The notes: generated by a model not told the origin, from the sequence alone. 64,000 nucleotides of DNA from Artemia franciscana (GCF_032884065.1 NC_088866.1:45357653-45421652); one strand, 5' to 3'. Shown: positions 13,765-25,562, counted from the stretch's first letter. Translations and numbers: made by a program.

Positions 13765-14530
13765 TTAATTGGAGTACCTCGACCTTATCAAATTCTGGGA
13801 TAAGTAATTGGTCAAAACTCTTACATCTTTATTTTGTAACACGCGGAACGGATATAAATGGCTAGTGAACGTGGACGACCAAAGTGTAACACAGGACAAA
13901 AAACATGGATGAATGAGAGAAAAATATAACATTCTAATAAGCTTTTTGGGGAAAAAAACTTTCAGCTTCCAGAGTTCCAACATTTTTGGCTAGTTTAGCA
14001 CTTATACATTGTGATCTTTAAAAATAAGGCATTCATCTACCATGACACCAAGATACTTTACAATACTTGTCCGTTTTATACGTCCATTTTCTGGCTCAAT
14101 TTCTTCAGTCCATGGATAGTAATTTGCGTTTCTGCCATATAACATGAACATTTTTTTTTTTTATTAACAGGCAGTTTATTCTCTCGCATCCACCTCTCGG
14201 TTATCACCATTCCTTTTTCATGTCATGTTTCAAATCCACTTCTGTTTTCAGAGCCATTGGAAACTGAGTATCATCAGCAAAACTTGGAAGTATTGGTCGC
14301 ACCGGGCCATCATTTTACCTAGGCGTTGACTTCTGTTTGAGGCATCCATTTCGATCATTAATGTATGCAACAAATAATAGGCGACCTAACACAGACCCCT
14401 GTGGCACACCGCACTTTACTACCATCTCTTCTGAAAGGACTCTTGAAAGCCGTACTCTTTGCCTTCTACATTCAAGAAATTTTAATTTGTTTTCCTCATT
14501 TGAAAGCGACATAATGTTTTTTAGGTATTA
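13765..14530 (-). pseudogene. Decayed non-LTR retrotransposon reverse transcriptase
   Basis: On the minus strand the frame at 14,512-14,330 reads the RT motif-B signature GVPQGSVLG and then LLFVAYIND, typical of Jockey/CR1-class RTs. Further downstream, in shifted frames, are a KLPVN-like stretch, a KYLGV phrase near 14,055 (the usual post-catalytic RT block) and, at 13,983-13,765, an IHPCFLSC/WSSTF segment matching the RT thumb region. Stops and frameshifts separate the blocks, so this is a pseudogene. No 5' part (endonuclease or ORF1) is seen. Confidence 0.75.
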
Positions 14531-15149
14531 AGACTTGTCGGGTTTGAAATAAAGGCAATAATATGACTAAAAGGCTAATAACACCCTGAAAGCTGGGAGT
14601 AATAGCGGTGGTGCTCATTAGTCAGATGGGGTAGTTTCTGCTCTTTCCTATTTATAATTTTGATCGTTATTTCATAAAGAGTAACTGTCGTGTTTGTTGA
14701 AAATCCCTAAGCTCTACTTTTTGTCTTTTTTTTAGCTTTATTACTACCGAATAATGTACTTTGGGTTAATTTAATTGCTTGGATATAAGGTAAAAACATA
14801 AGGAATTATACTAATTATTGGCTACTTAATATAAGACTCAATCAATCTTAAGCATAATCTTCTCCTCAGATACCCACAATTGTTGTCGAAAGGCAGCATT
14901 AGTAGAAGTTTTGGCAAGCACGCTTACGTTCTTTCTGATGGGTCCAGAGCTCCCCACAGATTGTGAATACCAATTATTCAAGGGTACCAATTTAAAATTT
15001 CTTCTGTAGAGATTCAGAGCAACCACAAGCGGTGTGGTCCTGACCTTTCAGCAGAGGAGGGGCACTTTCGATGCAAGTATGAGATTCGCAAGTAGTGACG
15101 CCTTGTCGGACTCTGAGACAGGCAAAGGGGGTATAAAAATGGAGTTACT

Positions 15150-15290
15150 AGTCCCTCAAGACGACATTACTCACACCTGGGTCTTACGCAATAATATAGC
15201 ACACCTGTATGTTACGTAATAGGGAATGTATGCTTCAAGATGCTGGTGCTTGTTACATAATAGGATTTCTTAGAGTCTGTTGGTCAAGCA
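15150..15290 (+). repeat. Dispersed repeat with CCTGGGTCTTACG core
   Basis: The phrase TTACTCACACCTGGGTCTTACG and the following GTTACGTAATAGGGAAT recur in inverted orientation at about 23,640-23,740 and 49,225-49,345. This is a short dispersed repeat of unknown class. Confidence 0.5.
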
Positions 15291-15849
15291 GGTAAGCCCA
15301 TTTATTGATCAATGTTTTTTGAATCAAAAAAATTTGATCTATGTCCAATATTTACTGGTGAAGATGGAATAATCTTACCTGATTGTTTTGGTTCCAGTGG
15401 ACCTTTACAATCCACCAAAAACTGCTTTTGAAGGTTAACGACATGTGACATGATAGATCTGAGAGTTCATTTGTCTCAGTATTGAAAAAGAGCTTAGTGT
15501 GTCAACATCAAGGATATTATTCTTGTCATATTCTATAGTAATGGATGATTTTAGTCTGTTGGATATTGACAGTGCCAACAACGGCGAAATGAAACCTAGA
15601 TTACCTATAGTAGCAGTTGAAATTACAACTTACAAGTCTGTCAGCTAGCACTAGAATGGGACGAGATGTTTGCACGATATGTAATATCATTAAGAACATT
15701 CAATTCGTAATATCATTAAGCAAATTCATAGGGCTTTGCAGCAAACTCAAATATAATGCATATACAAAGATTACAAGAGGGATTAAATACATTATTGGAA
15801 TATATTAAAGACAACGATCAGATTCAATCCATAAAAAAGGAGTAAATTT

Positions 15850-18260
15850 GATGGTAGCGAGAAATAATCTTCATTTATTGTTAGTCTATAATCGGTAGTG
15901 AGAGTGTCAGGATCACAAATGACTAGATTTGAGAACTACAAAATCATTCAGAATCTAGCGACTTTGGAATCACGTTTGATTCTAGGTGATGATTCTCTAG
16001 AGTTATCTCTTCAAAGGAAAATATTCACTCGAAGAATGCTTAATGATATAATGAGAAATAATTCTCCGTCTTAGGGCTATTGCATGAAACTTTTAAGTCA
16101 TGGCCCAAATGCATTTAATCAATTTCATGACACATTAATTGAAACAAAACAAAATGATATAATGGTTTTGCTTTTAACCACTAATTAGAAATTCGTTTCA
16201 GACTACTATTTTGCAAGGCAACAAGAAATAACTTGAAAAATCTGGTCTAAACCAGTTTTGTGACGTTACCCAATTATTCCTCCTTCTAGAAGACATTCAT
16301 TTTATTGATCGCGAGTCAGTTTCTTTTTGGAAGTGAGACAGTCAACATTGAACAAATGTTGTACTTATGTTCATTATGTTTGTATACATTGGGCAGCTGG
16401 TCATCCTGTGAGAATTACACTACTGTTGATGACTGTAACGAAAAGTGTAGGTTATGCAATTAATGTAAATTGCATAGAGGATACGCATTGCTAATTAAAG
16501 ACTGACATTTCTGTCTTGAAGAGATTTGTGACTCTCACACTAGAAGTTTTCTATGCCCCAATTGTCACTACGATAAATGTGATCAATGGGAAAATGCTTA
16601 CCCTGGTATGACTACAAAAACCCTAAACGTGATTTCACTTTATTTTTGAGAGATTAGTATCGTCGAGATATTAAATTGTATTGGGAGGAGGAACCTGGTA
16701 TACGTTTTCATTGCTGGAATAATAAAAGAGTCTGATTTTTATGACATCGCTGTGAGGAAACCTGCTACTATGTTTATAAACCTATTGATTTTTACCTGGC
16801 TGTTGCATAAAGTGATTCTTCATATGATAAGTTTGTGTGTGATATTGCTTCAAATACGCAAATTGAAACACGTGAATTTTATAATATGAGTCAAAATAGT
16901 ATTATTGACTTTAAGAAGAGATACAAAAAAAAATAAAGTTACACTATATTGTAGAAAACATGACCCTAACTTTGCATGCCAAGATGAATACAAGTTCAAT
17001 CCTGACGAGCTGCTAAAACGTATTATTAACGATGGTTATCTATACGTGGAAGAAAAAATGTAAAGGAAGCAGTTTTGTACATACATGTTTCAATATTAAA
17101 AAAAAATCATAAACTTTTTAAAAGCATTTCACTCACGGGTCACTGAAATTTATATTATACAGGTAAGAAAGAGTATTTACAACTAGAAAGTCGTTAAATC
17201 GAGGACTTTCACCACAAATTCAGAGAAATTTGCTGTAAGTATATTCACAACATCGAAAAATGAAATGTAATAGTGCATGAAAACAACAGCTTTTGGTTGA
17301 TAAATCTTGTGCTCACATTAGATTTTGAATCATAAATTTTCAACTTTGCTCAAGAAAGTTTTTAATGTGAGGCGTAAAGAAAGCATTCGGTAGGCTGAGA
17401 GGAAATTTAATATTCATCGTTGACCATTATCTCGTCTTTACAATTAATGGGCTACTGTTAACAATGATAAGGGTATTGTTAACACTTTGAATGTGGTCAA
17501 GGATGCAATAGGATTTGTATTTGGACATATAAGGATCCAAATCGAATGAATTGATTATTTGATTTGTGTTCACGGTGCCAAGTGTGCTAGAACATTACCA
17601 TTAGGGGTAATTTCCCGGTTTCAAACTGATTTAGAGAGATAATGCAATACTCTCCTCCAATGCTTAGGCAGAGGTACAGTCTAAACGGTACACCTAACCA
17701 AAGGTAAATCTTTAGTTGTCACATCTCTTAGTATACTGCTAGTGTCAGTGTTCGTTTTACATTCATATCCAATTGCCAAACCTCTCAATAGCTCATATGA
17801 TATTGAGCCTTTAACATGAATTGTCTATAACTCGCATAATTTCAAATATTGTTGGTTGTACTCACGAGATTTTCATTTATGTAGACACTGATTGTGTCTG
17901 ATTCTGACTGATAGACAGCAAATTGTGTAATACACAATTTTCATAGGAGAAGTCCTTGGCTGCAATTAGTTTTTCGTTGTTGTGTTTTTGACAATCACAT
18001 GCAAATCTATAAATGTGCAAGTCAAACCTATTAAATTATCTTTATTGGAATAATTTTGAAAATGTACGGTTTCAGAGAGAGGTTGTTACGGATAAAATTG
18101 TTCATAGTAACTATGTTTTACATTCACGTCGACATTTTCTGCATGCAAAATATTTAGAGATGAGGCTACTAAAGGATAACATTCTTCATGTGGTAAATAT
18201 CCCATTTCTACCAAAAGGAATTATTTGTCAATCTATCAACTTTTACTTTTGATTCATTTT
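15850..18260 (+). pseudogene. Polinton DNA polymerase B relic
   Basis: Protein-primed family B DNA polymerase would replicate the transposon. The clearest sign is at 17,869-17,895, where the plus strand reads IFIYVDTDC. This corresponds to polymerase motif C (YxDTDS), with the final serine replaced by cysteine, and a stop follows two codons later. Upstream, at about 16,400-16,640, a stretch with several CxxC pairs resembles the cysteine-rich N-terminal part of these polymerases. The open frame at 18,013-18,252 would be the C-terminal part. Stops occur throughout, so the reading frame is lost. The motif-C call is good; the borders and the N-terminal assignment are inference supported by the neighbouring Polinton genes. 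Confidence 0.5.
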
Positions 18261-18357
18261 TCTTCTTTGACAAAAGTGATGTCTTAGATTGTGTCCTGAG
18301 TTGCGACTGATGAGGGGTTTCTAGCCCTTTTTAAACCATTTCCGCTTTGTTTTGATT

Positions 18358-18579
18358 TCAATCGCTCGCCGAGGGATCATGTGCCGAATCAGAGATTTTG
18401 TAAAATACTTCCTTTAAAATCCTTCCCAGAGCCCAATCGTGTTGTGTAGAGGTTGCAAAATCCAAGGCAAACAGTGCAGTATATTTTATAGCCAGGTATA
18501 GCACAGAGCGAAACAACTTAGCAAACCAATGGCCGATACAGTAGCCAGACATTGACGAATGACCCCTGTAATAGTTCAT
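18358..18579 (-). pseudogene. Polinton small glycine-rich virion protein (PX-like) relic
   Basis: The frame starts with MNYYRG and is followed by a glycine- and hydrophobic-rich segment containing WFAKLFRSVL. Polintons and related adintovirus-like elements encode a small protein with this kind of start and an LFRS/LFRA core, thought to be a minor virion component. About 73 codons remain open, shorter than usual. The open frame continues upstream to 18,663 but that part looks non-coding. It lies at the end of the minus-strand module, converging with the polymerase relic. The call is by pattern recognition and depends on the context. Confidence 0.5.
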
Positions 18580-18769
18580 TCCATCACTCAATTGCCGTGG
18601 TCCAACAGCATAGCAATCAATATCAGCACAAAACCAAAGATTTTTTTCTATTAGTAGTCTCACTGAATTAGCCGAAAATTACATATAATCACAGCCAGAC
18701 CTATTCTGATTGATATAAGACATTCAACATGAATATCGCACAAAAATCGCATGGCATTATGAAATTCTT

Positions 18770-19110
18770 CAATGGCAATTCAAGATTAAAAATCAGAGTT
18801 ACATCCTAGCCAGCGAATAAGCAACTCTCTCTTACCATTGCGAGTATGAGTCTTTAATATCTTTTCAATTTACTATATTCCTCGGTTTTAACTTTTTGTA
18901 ATTCATATTCGTAGAAACCACGAAGAATCTCTTCATTTTTTATATCAAGTAGATAATACATTACATATTTATTGTCTAAGACCTTTGATACTTTAAAAAG
19001 TTCAGTAGATCACAAGTGATTTCCCTTTCAAAAATATTACTTAACTCTATCACCAACATTAAACTTTCTCTTCTTTGCAACCTTTTCATTGTAATATTAC
19101 TTCAGAAAAA
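18770..19110 (-). pseudogene. Polinton integrase C-terminal region with chromodomain (relic)
   Basis: The minus strand near 19,085 reads KFNVGDRVK, the start of the SH3-like DNA-binding domain of Polinton and retroviral-type integrases. It continues in the same direction with KVLDNKYV, then LRGFYEYELQKV, which matches the usual G-[TS]-FYE-xELQKV block preceding the chromodomain. A frame-shifted chromodomain-like end (KRELLIRWLG) follows at about 18,800-18,860. The catalytic core with DDE residues was not recognised upstream. Several stops and at least two frame changes interrupt the region. Integrase plus chromodomain beside a packaging ATPase is diagnostic of Polintons. Confidence 0.7.
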
Positions 19111-19354
19111 TGTCAAGTGTATTATTACTGTGATGAACTTCAAGAGACTTAAGATTGGACGCTGATTAGAAATCTCTATGATTTTATCTAAATCTCGAAT
19201 AAGAGCAACAGCATTTTTATATGTACAACATTTAGAATAAAAAAAATTAATTATCAATCATTGGCATTTGTTTCATTGTTAAAATATTCATCAAGATTAT
19301 CTTTAAAGTGCTCTTTGGTATTGGCTTCAATTTCTAAGGTTTAGCCATCTAGAG

Positions 19355-19678
19355 AATAGTGTTTACAAGTACCTCGATTATTGACAGTAACAATGAAAAG
19401 AAACTGCCATCCGCTTGAACAAGCCTTTTTAATTTAAAATCTGTTTCCCCTTTTTTACAAGCGAGTGCAAGTACAAGTGAACTATGTTGCTTTGTCTATT
19501 TCTTAACAATATCTGGCAGTTCAACATTACTTTCAGTTAAATTAAAACAAAGCTCAAACAGGAGATTAATGCATTCATTGTCAATTTCGTGTTTGAGTAT
19601 AGCTTTCCTAAGTCGCCGTTTTGAATTACGTAGGACGGAAAATAAATTTCCATTTTCATGTAGTTTTTTCAGTGTCAT
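19355..19678 (-). pseudogene. Polinton conserved small protein (capsid-module) relic
   Basis: The first 60 codons (19,678-19,499) are open and contain RRLRKAILKHE and a downstream FELCFNLTESNVEL segment. This corresponds to the widely conserved small Polinton/adintovirus protein with the pattern RKAIL...ECALNVLNGN. A stop at 19,496 interrupts it. In a following frame a KRLVQADGSFFSLLL block matches the usual C-terminal glycine/leucine block of the same protein. The role is not established; it is generally placed with virion proteins. It lies immediately after the ATPase relic on the same strand. Confidence 0.65.
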
Positions 19679-19689
19679 AATGGCAATTA

Positions 19690-20330
19690 ATGAATGTTTT
19701 ACTATTCACAGGTAGAGATATTGTAATTTCACTGTCAAAAATACCTATAATTACCCGTAACTCTTCGGTGGTGTTTTGAATGAGATCCCATAGAATGTAA
19801 CCATAAGGTTTATTAGTAGCTTGATTGTATGCCCAGAGTAAAAATTTCATTTCAGCGAGACATATTTGTTTGTTCAAAGTTATAAGAGAACTTTATTCAC
19901 GAACAACTCTACAGTTGATATAGCAAGTAGAGTTTAAAGCAAGTCTACTCACACATTTGCTCTGATGAAAAAGATTATCTAGAACAACGGTTACGTAAAT
20001 TTTTCAAGATGAGACCCGACCGTGAATAACTGTAACATCTCCTGAGACCATTCTTCAATGGATTCAGATAAATAATCAACAGCCAACCACGAGTTTGGTG
20101 CAATAATATTAAACACGTCAAGCCCCTAATTTTTATTTTATTTGTAGTTTTTATTTTATCATAGGACTCTTACCACACACCATAGCAAAAATAAATATTT
20201 CTAGGATTTTCTAAAAACATTTTATCACAATTTTGAATTAGTCTCGTTAAAAGTGCTGTTTTGCCAAACATTAAAGGCCCCCAAAGAAATGATGTGAACA
20301 GAGTTTTAAATTGATACATATTACTCTTCT
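19690..20330 (-). pseudogene. Polinton A32/FtsK-like packaging ATPase relic
   Basis: A Walker A motif GPLMFGKT is encoded at 20,280-20,257, followed by the NPRNIYFCYG block that corresponds to the conserved I-WCYGEW region of Polinton ATPases. Downstream come a Walker B-like WLAVDYLSES segment, QLFTVGSH (the usual LFT-GSHH block), a frame-shifted LFHQSK block and a C-terminal AYNQATNKPYGYILWDL block (19,877-19,656), all in the correct order. Stops and at least two frameshifts break it. The family packages genomic DNA into capsids. This is the best supported member of the Polinton here. Confidence 0.85.
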
Positions 20331-20340
20331 TGCTATAAAA

Positions 20341-20982
20341 ATACAACTAACCTAACCTCAATCTGTTGAATAAATACTCAAAAAAATATATGGTTACTTT
20401 AATGCAAATAAATACACTACATGTTTACATAAAATGGGTTTACATATTAAAAATATTTAAAAAGACTTCGAAATAGCGTCACCCTCTGAGTGTGGAGGCG
20501 ATCGCTGCGGAGGCCAGAGGACACTACGCCCACTGTGCCGAGTTCAATTGATAGCAAGTAAAACAATAGAATAATGCTTAGCAGTTTTTCAAAAAACTAT
20601 TCCGCTTTGCGCAAAAAAAAGTGAAAAACACTATAAAAACACACTTCTGAGCTGGAGACTGAGAAAAAAGGGACCCCATCCTACCAGCTATTGAGTTTTC
20701 TCAAGACCGAGATACCATTTGTACTCTACATGTACTCTACTTCTAAATCTGAAGTGAGGTGGTTACCGTGTGGTAGCATCCTCGTACCATCCGTGAGCGC
20801 GTAGGCTTTATCGGTTATGGCCGACATAGTATTTTAAAAACTCGAATAGTATAGTTTAAAATTTTAAAAGACCCTAAAAGTGACACTTCGGGTCTATAGA
20901 CCCTTCACTACCAGATAAGAATTTAAGAATGGAAATTGCCACATAAATGTGGTTACAGTGCCCCTTCTTTATGTTTCAGCTA
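20341..20982. other. Spacer between Polinton and BBS1 terminal block; no gene seen
   Basis: Contains a GC-richer stretch at 20,480-20,560 and AT-rich sequence. If the stop at 20,983 is real, this should hold the 3' UTR of the host gene, but no convincing minus-strand poly(A) signal was identified. Confidence 0.35.
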
Positions 20983-21108
20983 TTATAATGTTGTAAAGAA
21001 TCTTAAAAATACATAGGACGGGTTAATGCTTATAGTATCCATTGTCGGGGATCCAAGGAGGTCAGCAAGCCGATTGTCAATTAAGTAGTTGAAATCATCA
21101 TTGACGGC
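20983..21108 (-). CDS. Candidate terminal exon of the BBS1 gene (unproven)
   Basis: A minus-strand exon-like block begins after a good acceptor (TTTTCAG at 21,115-21,109) and encodes 41 residues beginning AVNDDFNYLIDNRLADLL, ending in TAA at 20,985-20,983. Phase is 0, matching the blocks upstream at 23,886-23,821 and 25,562-25,437. Composition looks coding, unlike the AT-rich surroundings. I cannot align it to the known BBS1 C-terminus, so it could be a diverged or lineage-specific tail, or the end of a different minus-strand gene. Confidence 0.4.
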   Translation of the reverse strand, partial: AVNDDFNYLIDNRLADLLGSPTMDTISINPSYVFLRFFTTL

Positions 21109-21836
21109 CTGAAAAGAGAATAAAATTTTTTATTCCTTGAAGCATTTATGATTTTAAGCTGTAAGAAGAGTAAGTTATTATGCTGAAAAAGAATATTAAT
21201 CTAAGGGCAGGTGGTTCCTCAAACCCTTCAGAACTAACGAATAGAAGCCTCAACTGTCCCCTTATTACCCAACAGGAGGGTCTTACTTATAGCTATTTTT
21301 CCTTTAGGAGGCCCTTTAGGTCTTCAAGCCCCCTTAAAACTATAGGGAAGGCCCTTATAGTAAACTAAAAGTAACGTGTCACTTTTTATAGATGGGAGAT
21401 GGCATCAATGTTCTAATAGATTAAACTTTATGTCAAGTAAAAATTTTGTTTTTAGCACTAAAGCACGGCGAAAAATCCCTTAAAGCCTTTTTTAGAAAGA
21501 TTGTATCATTTTTAGAACCAACAAGAACCTGCTTATTTTCCCCTGCTGAAAAAAACGTTTTACGAAATATATGAATAATTTTACTCACGTCAGGGTTGGC
21601 ATCATGCATGGCAATCTCATGTTAATGAAGAGAGAGTAATCTCGCCTTGTATGGAAAGCGCTGGTCTTGAATGCCCGGCATTCTTGCCATTCATGATAAC
21701 GGTTGGTCTTAAGGTGACCGCAGTAGAGGCCACATTTTGGCTTGCCCTTGTTTTCTTTGCGGCTGAGGGGCAGTGGTCCGAATTTCTCTTAAATAGAAAT
21801 AAAATTTAAGTTTTTCGTAAAGTAAATCGGTTAAAA

Positions 21837-22329
21837 ATGCCCCTAATAAATCACCCTCTTTGCCCTCATACCCATGGTGCCTGCTTACTTTTTCCCTTCT
21901 TTATCACTGTCAGAAGTCAATCGCAAAATCTACATCTGCTCTCCAGCTTAAATTGTTAACTTTATATGCAATTATTTAAGCTCAGAAGTAGTTTTCATGC
22001 CCCACGAAGATAAACGTGAGAATTTTGGATGATAGAGAAAATATGTTTAAAAAGTTTCCCATTATTCCGCTGCCTGAGACTTTTGGTAGGGGAAAAATTC
22101 TAGGTCAAGAATTCGAAATCCAGATCACAATACAGCAATAAAATGAGAATACTGGGCATCGTTTGAATTGAATCCGACGTTAATTTGTAGTTATTTCCTT
22201 AAAGAGCTATAAAATAGTTTTGTACGTGCTTCAAAAAACTTCCTAAGACAATTCTACAGACCCGTCTCTGAAAGTCTCATTTTCACAACCCAACTCCATT
22301 TTCAAGATAACAAAAAGTAGCAAAACTAG
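21837..22329 (+). repeat. Dispersed repeat, copy 1 (about 490 bp)
   Basis: Nearly identical to 24,859-25,301, starting at TCACCCTCTTTGCCCTCA and running to AAAAAGTAGCAAAA. Copy 2 lacks about 35 bp near the start and 5 bp (GAATT) in the middle. Non-coding; class unknown. Confidence 0.85.
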
Positions 22330-23820
22330 AATTTTCTGGAGATTTAAGGTACTCTGTTTATAAGAAGCAACTCATATAAAATAAATAGGGCACCCTAGAG
22401 GAAAAAGGCAAGCAAACAGTAAACTTTTAGTCTTTAGCTTAGGATTGCATCTGACCTTATTAAGAGGGAGGGGGTTCACATAATAATTCATGATTATAGT
22501 CAAAAAGACACGCGTCCTATTCCCTATCATGGAACACTCGCTAAAAATTTAATCAATTTAACTATTATCTCTTAATTTTAGCAAAAATAATACGCTTTTT
22601 CTGTTGAAATATCAATCCTTTTTTCATCTTTAATTTTGAGCTGGAATTTAGCACACAATGCAGGCGTTAAAAGTTACTCTTCATTCGATATTTAGCTAAC
22701 AATAGTAGCTTACGTAGACCGCTTAAAATAGAACTAGTCAGAATTTAAGTCACTTCTCTAAGGAAAAAATCAGAGCTTTAATGTAGAAAAAAACTTCTCA
22801 ATTTAATCAGAAAAAAGACATCTTTATTTGTGTAATTTTTCACCTGGTAAGAATATGCCCTTTTGCACAATAATCGCGACACCGGCTGTTCGCCCTAAGC
22901 TCAAAATCTGACGGATATTAATTAATTTATATTTAACCCTTGCTGTTGGTATATGCTTCAAAGCGGTTTAATAGGAGTCAAGGCTCTTACGGGAAAGCAT
23001 ATTCTGACATAATAAAAATTAGATAAATTTATCTGATATAAAACTATTTTATCAGAGAGGGTGGGGTTTTAACTGTTAATTCAATATAGAGAGTTATAGT
23101 AGGTTAAATTTGGGTATGCGCACCTTATTATTTTGGGGGATATAGAAGGAGCCTTACCTGTTAGAAAATTTGAGACATATCTATTTCTTTAAAATTGAGT
23201 TGTATCACTTTCAAATCTAATACGAGACTGATCGGGAAATTCGTTCAATACCAATTTTTATGCCCCCAGGAAGAATAGAAAATTACCCGATTTCCGTTAG
23301 AAGAATAGAGGATTAAATGACAATTCTCTTCCCTGGAAATAACGGGGCATCCTTTGTTTGTCATGCTAGTAGTAGAACATATCTATGTTCCTAGAAAATC
23401 AATAGACGTTTAGACTGTATAACGGTTCTGGTCTTAGAAAATGGCGGAAAATCCTCTGTTTATAGACAGCAAAAGGTTGTGTGCGTGTTAAGCATGAAAA
23501 TATTGGGATCGTGACCAATTGGGACCGCCTCCTTACTTAAGGGGTCCCCTGAAGGTTTCCCTGTCCCTCGTAGGTTCTTAAACAATTAAAAAAAAACACT
23601 CTCTATTAATTAACATTTGCATAACTAAACAAGCCCTATTACTTAATAGGCTTGTGAAAAAAAATCTTTACGGAAACATTCCCTATTAGTGTACTATACT
23701 GTTACAGGTGCACTATAGTATTGTGTAAGACCCAGGTGCACAACAAAAACGCTTCATCATAGATTTTCAGGTATCTTAGACAAATTTCAAGTTTCATAAA
23801 CAACGTTAAGGTATTCCTAC
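22330..23820. other. Intron sequence, nothing recognised
   Basis: AT-rich DNA with no coding block recognised. It includes an inverted copy of the CCTGGGTCTTACG repeat near 23,640-23,740. Confidence 0.35.
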
Positions 23821-23886
23821 CTTTGAAAAGTCGATACCTGATATTTTGTAAAGATCGCACAGCTCTGCACCTATCCCACTGAATAT
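23821..23886 (-). CDS. Candidate 66-bp internal exon of the BBS1 gene (unproven)
   Basis: Between an acceptor (CCCTCAG just above 23,886) and a donor (GTAGGA from 23,820) lies a 22-codon phase-0 block starting IFSGIGAELCDLYK. Exon-like boundaries and coding-like composition support it, and its phase fits the flanking candidates. It is too short for a confident homology call. It could belong to the C-terminal part of BBS1 or to another gene. Confidence 0.35.
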
Positions 23887-24677
23887 CTGAGGGAAAATCA
23901 AAATTAAAGCAATAAATCACAAGGTTAACCTACTGCTAAAGATTTTATCGTGAATTTGCTTGCCAAATTTTCCCACTGAAGACCATATTTGATAGTTGCA
24001 AAAGTTGAAATGGGCCAGGATTCAGGAACGTTATTTGAGTTTTCCGTAGGAGGGAACAGAACTGAAATATCACCCCATTTAATTCTAAGTTTTGTAATTA
24101 GTCAGCCCTGTCTAACCCTCGTACCCCCTCCCCCCCAAAAAAAAAACAATATGGAAAGGTTTGAGATCACGCCTTTAATTGATAGCTGGGGACTTTGAGG
24201 TAATTTATTCCTGGGAAGAATGTAAAATCGTATTTTGATATTTCTCATTGGTGTCTCCCCTCCATTGAAGCTCGTAACTAACCACACAAACTTTTTTTTT
24301 CAGCACCTCTTTACATCATTTGCATTAAGAGAAATGTTTCCCGTTTGACTAGAAAAATCGCATTTATGCTAATTTTCCCTTGGTATCTTCCTCTCATCCA
24401 AGATCCTGCTTATATGACTCAATTATTTATTCTAATTAAACATTCCAACGTCTTTTCAGTTTACAGAGTTGTTCTCACGGATACAGAAGATCATTTAAAC
24501 AAGGAAACAATTTTGAAGCAAAAACATAACTCTCTTAATAATAACAGCCAAGGAATGGTTATGCAGTGATAATATCCTGCATTCAGATATTTATCAGGGT
24601 CTAAAACTTTTGATCTTCCATATTTTGAAACCACACAAAAGTAAATACCAGAGCAAGCATGGGTCTTTCCTAACCAG

Positions 24678-24858
24678 GTTAAATAAAAAAAACAGTTTTT
24701 TTTAGCTGAAAGTAAAGAGCGACATTAAAACTTAAAACGAACAGAAATTACTCCGTATATGAAATGGGTTGTCCCCTCCACAATCCCTCGCTCTTTACGC
24801 TAAAGCTTTTAATTGTTCTAAAAATTAGAATTGTGGCAAAGAGTCAAACTTTAGCGTA
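24678..24858 (+). mobile_element. Palindromic foldback element, core-arm fragment D
   Basis: Carries the core-arm phrases AGTAAAGAGCGACATTAAAA, CGAACAGAAATTACTCCGTA and CGCTCTTTACGCTAAAG, then a short return strand ending ACTTTAGCGTAAA. It abuts copy 2 of the 490-bp repeat exactly at 24,859. The two hairpin arms are unequal because the return arm is truncated. Confidence 0.75.
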
Positions 24859-25301
24859 AATCACCCTCTTTGCCCTCACACCCATGGTGCCTGCTTACTT
24901 TTTGCAAAATCTATATCTGCTCTCCAGCTTAAATTGTTAACTTTATATGCAAGTATTTAAGCTCAGAATTAGCTTTCATGCCCCACGAGGATAGACATGA
25001 AAATTTTGGATGATAGAGAAAATATGTTTAAAAAGTTTCTCATTATTCCGCTGCCTGAGACTTTTGGTAGGGGAAAAATTCTAGGTCAAGGATTCGAAAT
25101 CCAGATCACAATGCAGCAATAAAATGATAATACTAGGTATCGTTTGAATCCGACATTAATTTGTAGTTATTTCCTTAAAGAGCTATAAAACAGTTTTGTA
25201 CGTGCTTCAAAAAACTTCCTAAGACAATTCTGCAGACCCGTCTCTGAAAGTCTCATTTTCACAACCCAACTCCATTTTCAAGATAACAAAAAGTAGCAAA
25301 A
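24859..25301 (+). repeat. Dispersed repeat, copy 2
   Basis: Second copy of the 21,837-22,329 repeat in the same orientation, with few substitutions and small deletions. The close match implies a recent duplication or transposition within about 3 kb. Confidence 0.85.
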
Positions 25302-25436
25302 AAGTTCAGCTTCGTATTAAATGCAACAATATATGTATTATCTTACATTACAGATTCTACAAAAAATAGGGATTCGGGCTTTCCTAAACAAGGGGCCATT
25401 TAGAGTGAGTGAGTGAGGCACCAGTAGGTTATTTAC

Positions 25437-25562
25437 CTTTTTTATCAGGCTGTGAACATTAACATCATTGTCGGGAAAGATGGATACCTGAACTAGACTT
25501 GAATTTGATGAAGTGTTAAACAAACGAATCGAAACAATGCTTCCCTCTTCTGTGTGATATAC
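25437..25562 (-). CDS. BBS1: Probable BBS1 exon, C-terminal GAE-like part
   Basis: A 126-bp, 42-codon phase-0 block lies between an acceptor (CTCTTAG above 25,562) and a donor (GTAAAT from 25,436). It contains SIRLFNTSSNSSLVQVSIF, which resembles the TLHLQNTS...LGLLVCF strand region of the gamma-adaptin-ear-like domain at the end of vertebrate BBS1. It follows the other minus-strand BBS1 exons in the right order. The similarity is modest and was judged by eye from family knowledge. The encoded beta-strand domain would help BBS1 hold together in the BBSome ciliary coat. Confidence 0.5.

Larger units (their letters stand above)
15600..20340. mobile_element. Decayed Polinton/Maverick DNA transposon
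   Basis: The span holds remnants of the diagnostic Polinton gene set: a plus-strand protein-primed DNA polymerase B relic ending near 18,260, opposed by a minus-strand set of packaging ATPase, a small conserved capsid-module protein, a retroviral-like integrase C-terminus with chromodomain, and a glycine-rich minor protein. All are broken by stops and frameshifts. Terminal inverted repeats and target-site duplications were not located, so the outer borders are approximate. It lies just downstream of the last BBS1 exon-like block (20,983). Polintons are virus-like animal transposons; this copy cannot encode intact products. Confidence 0.8.
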
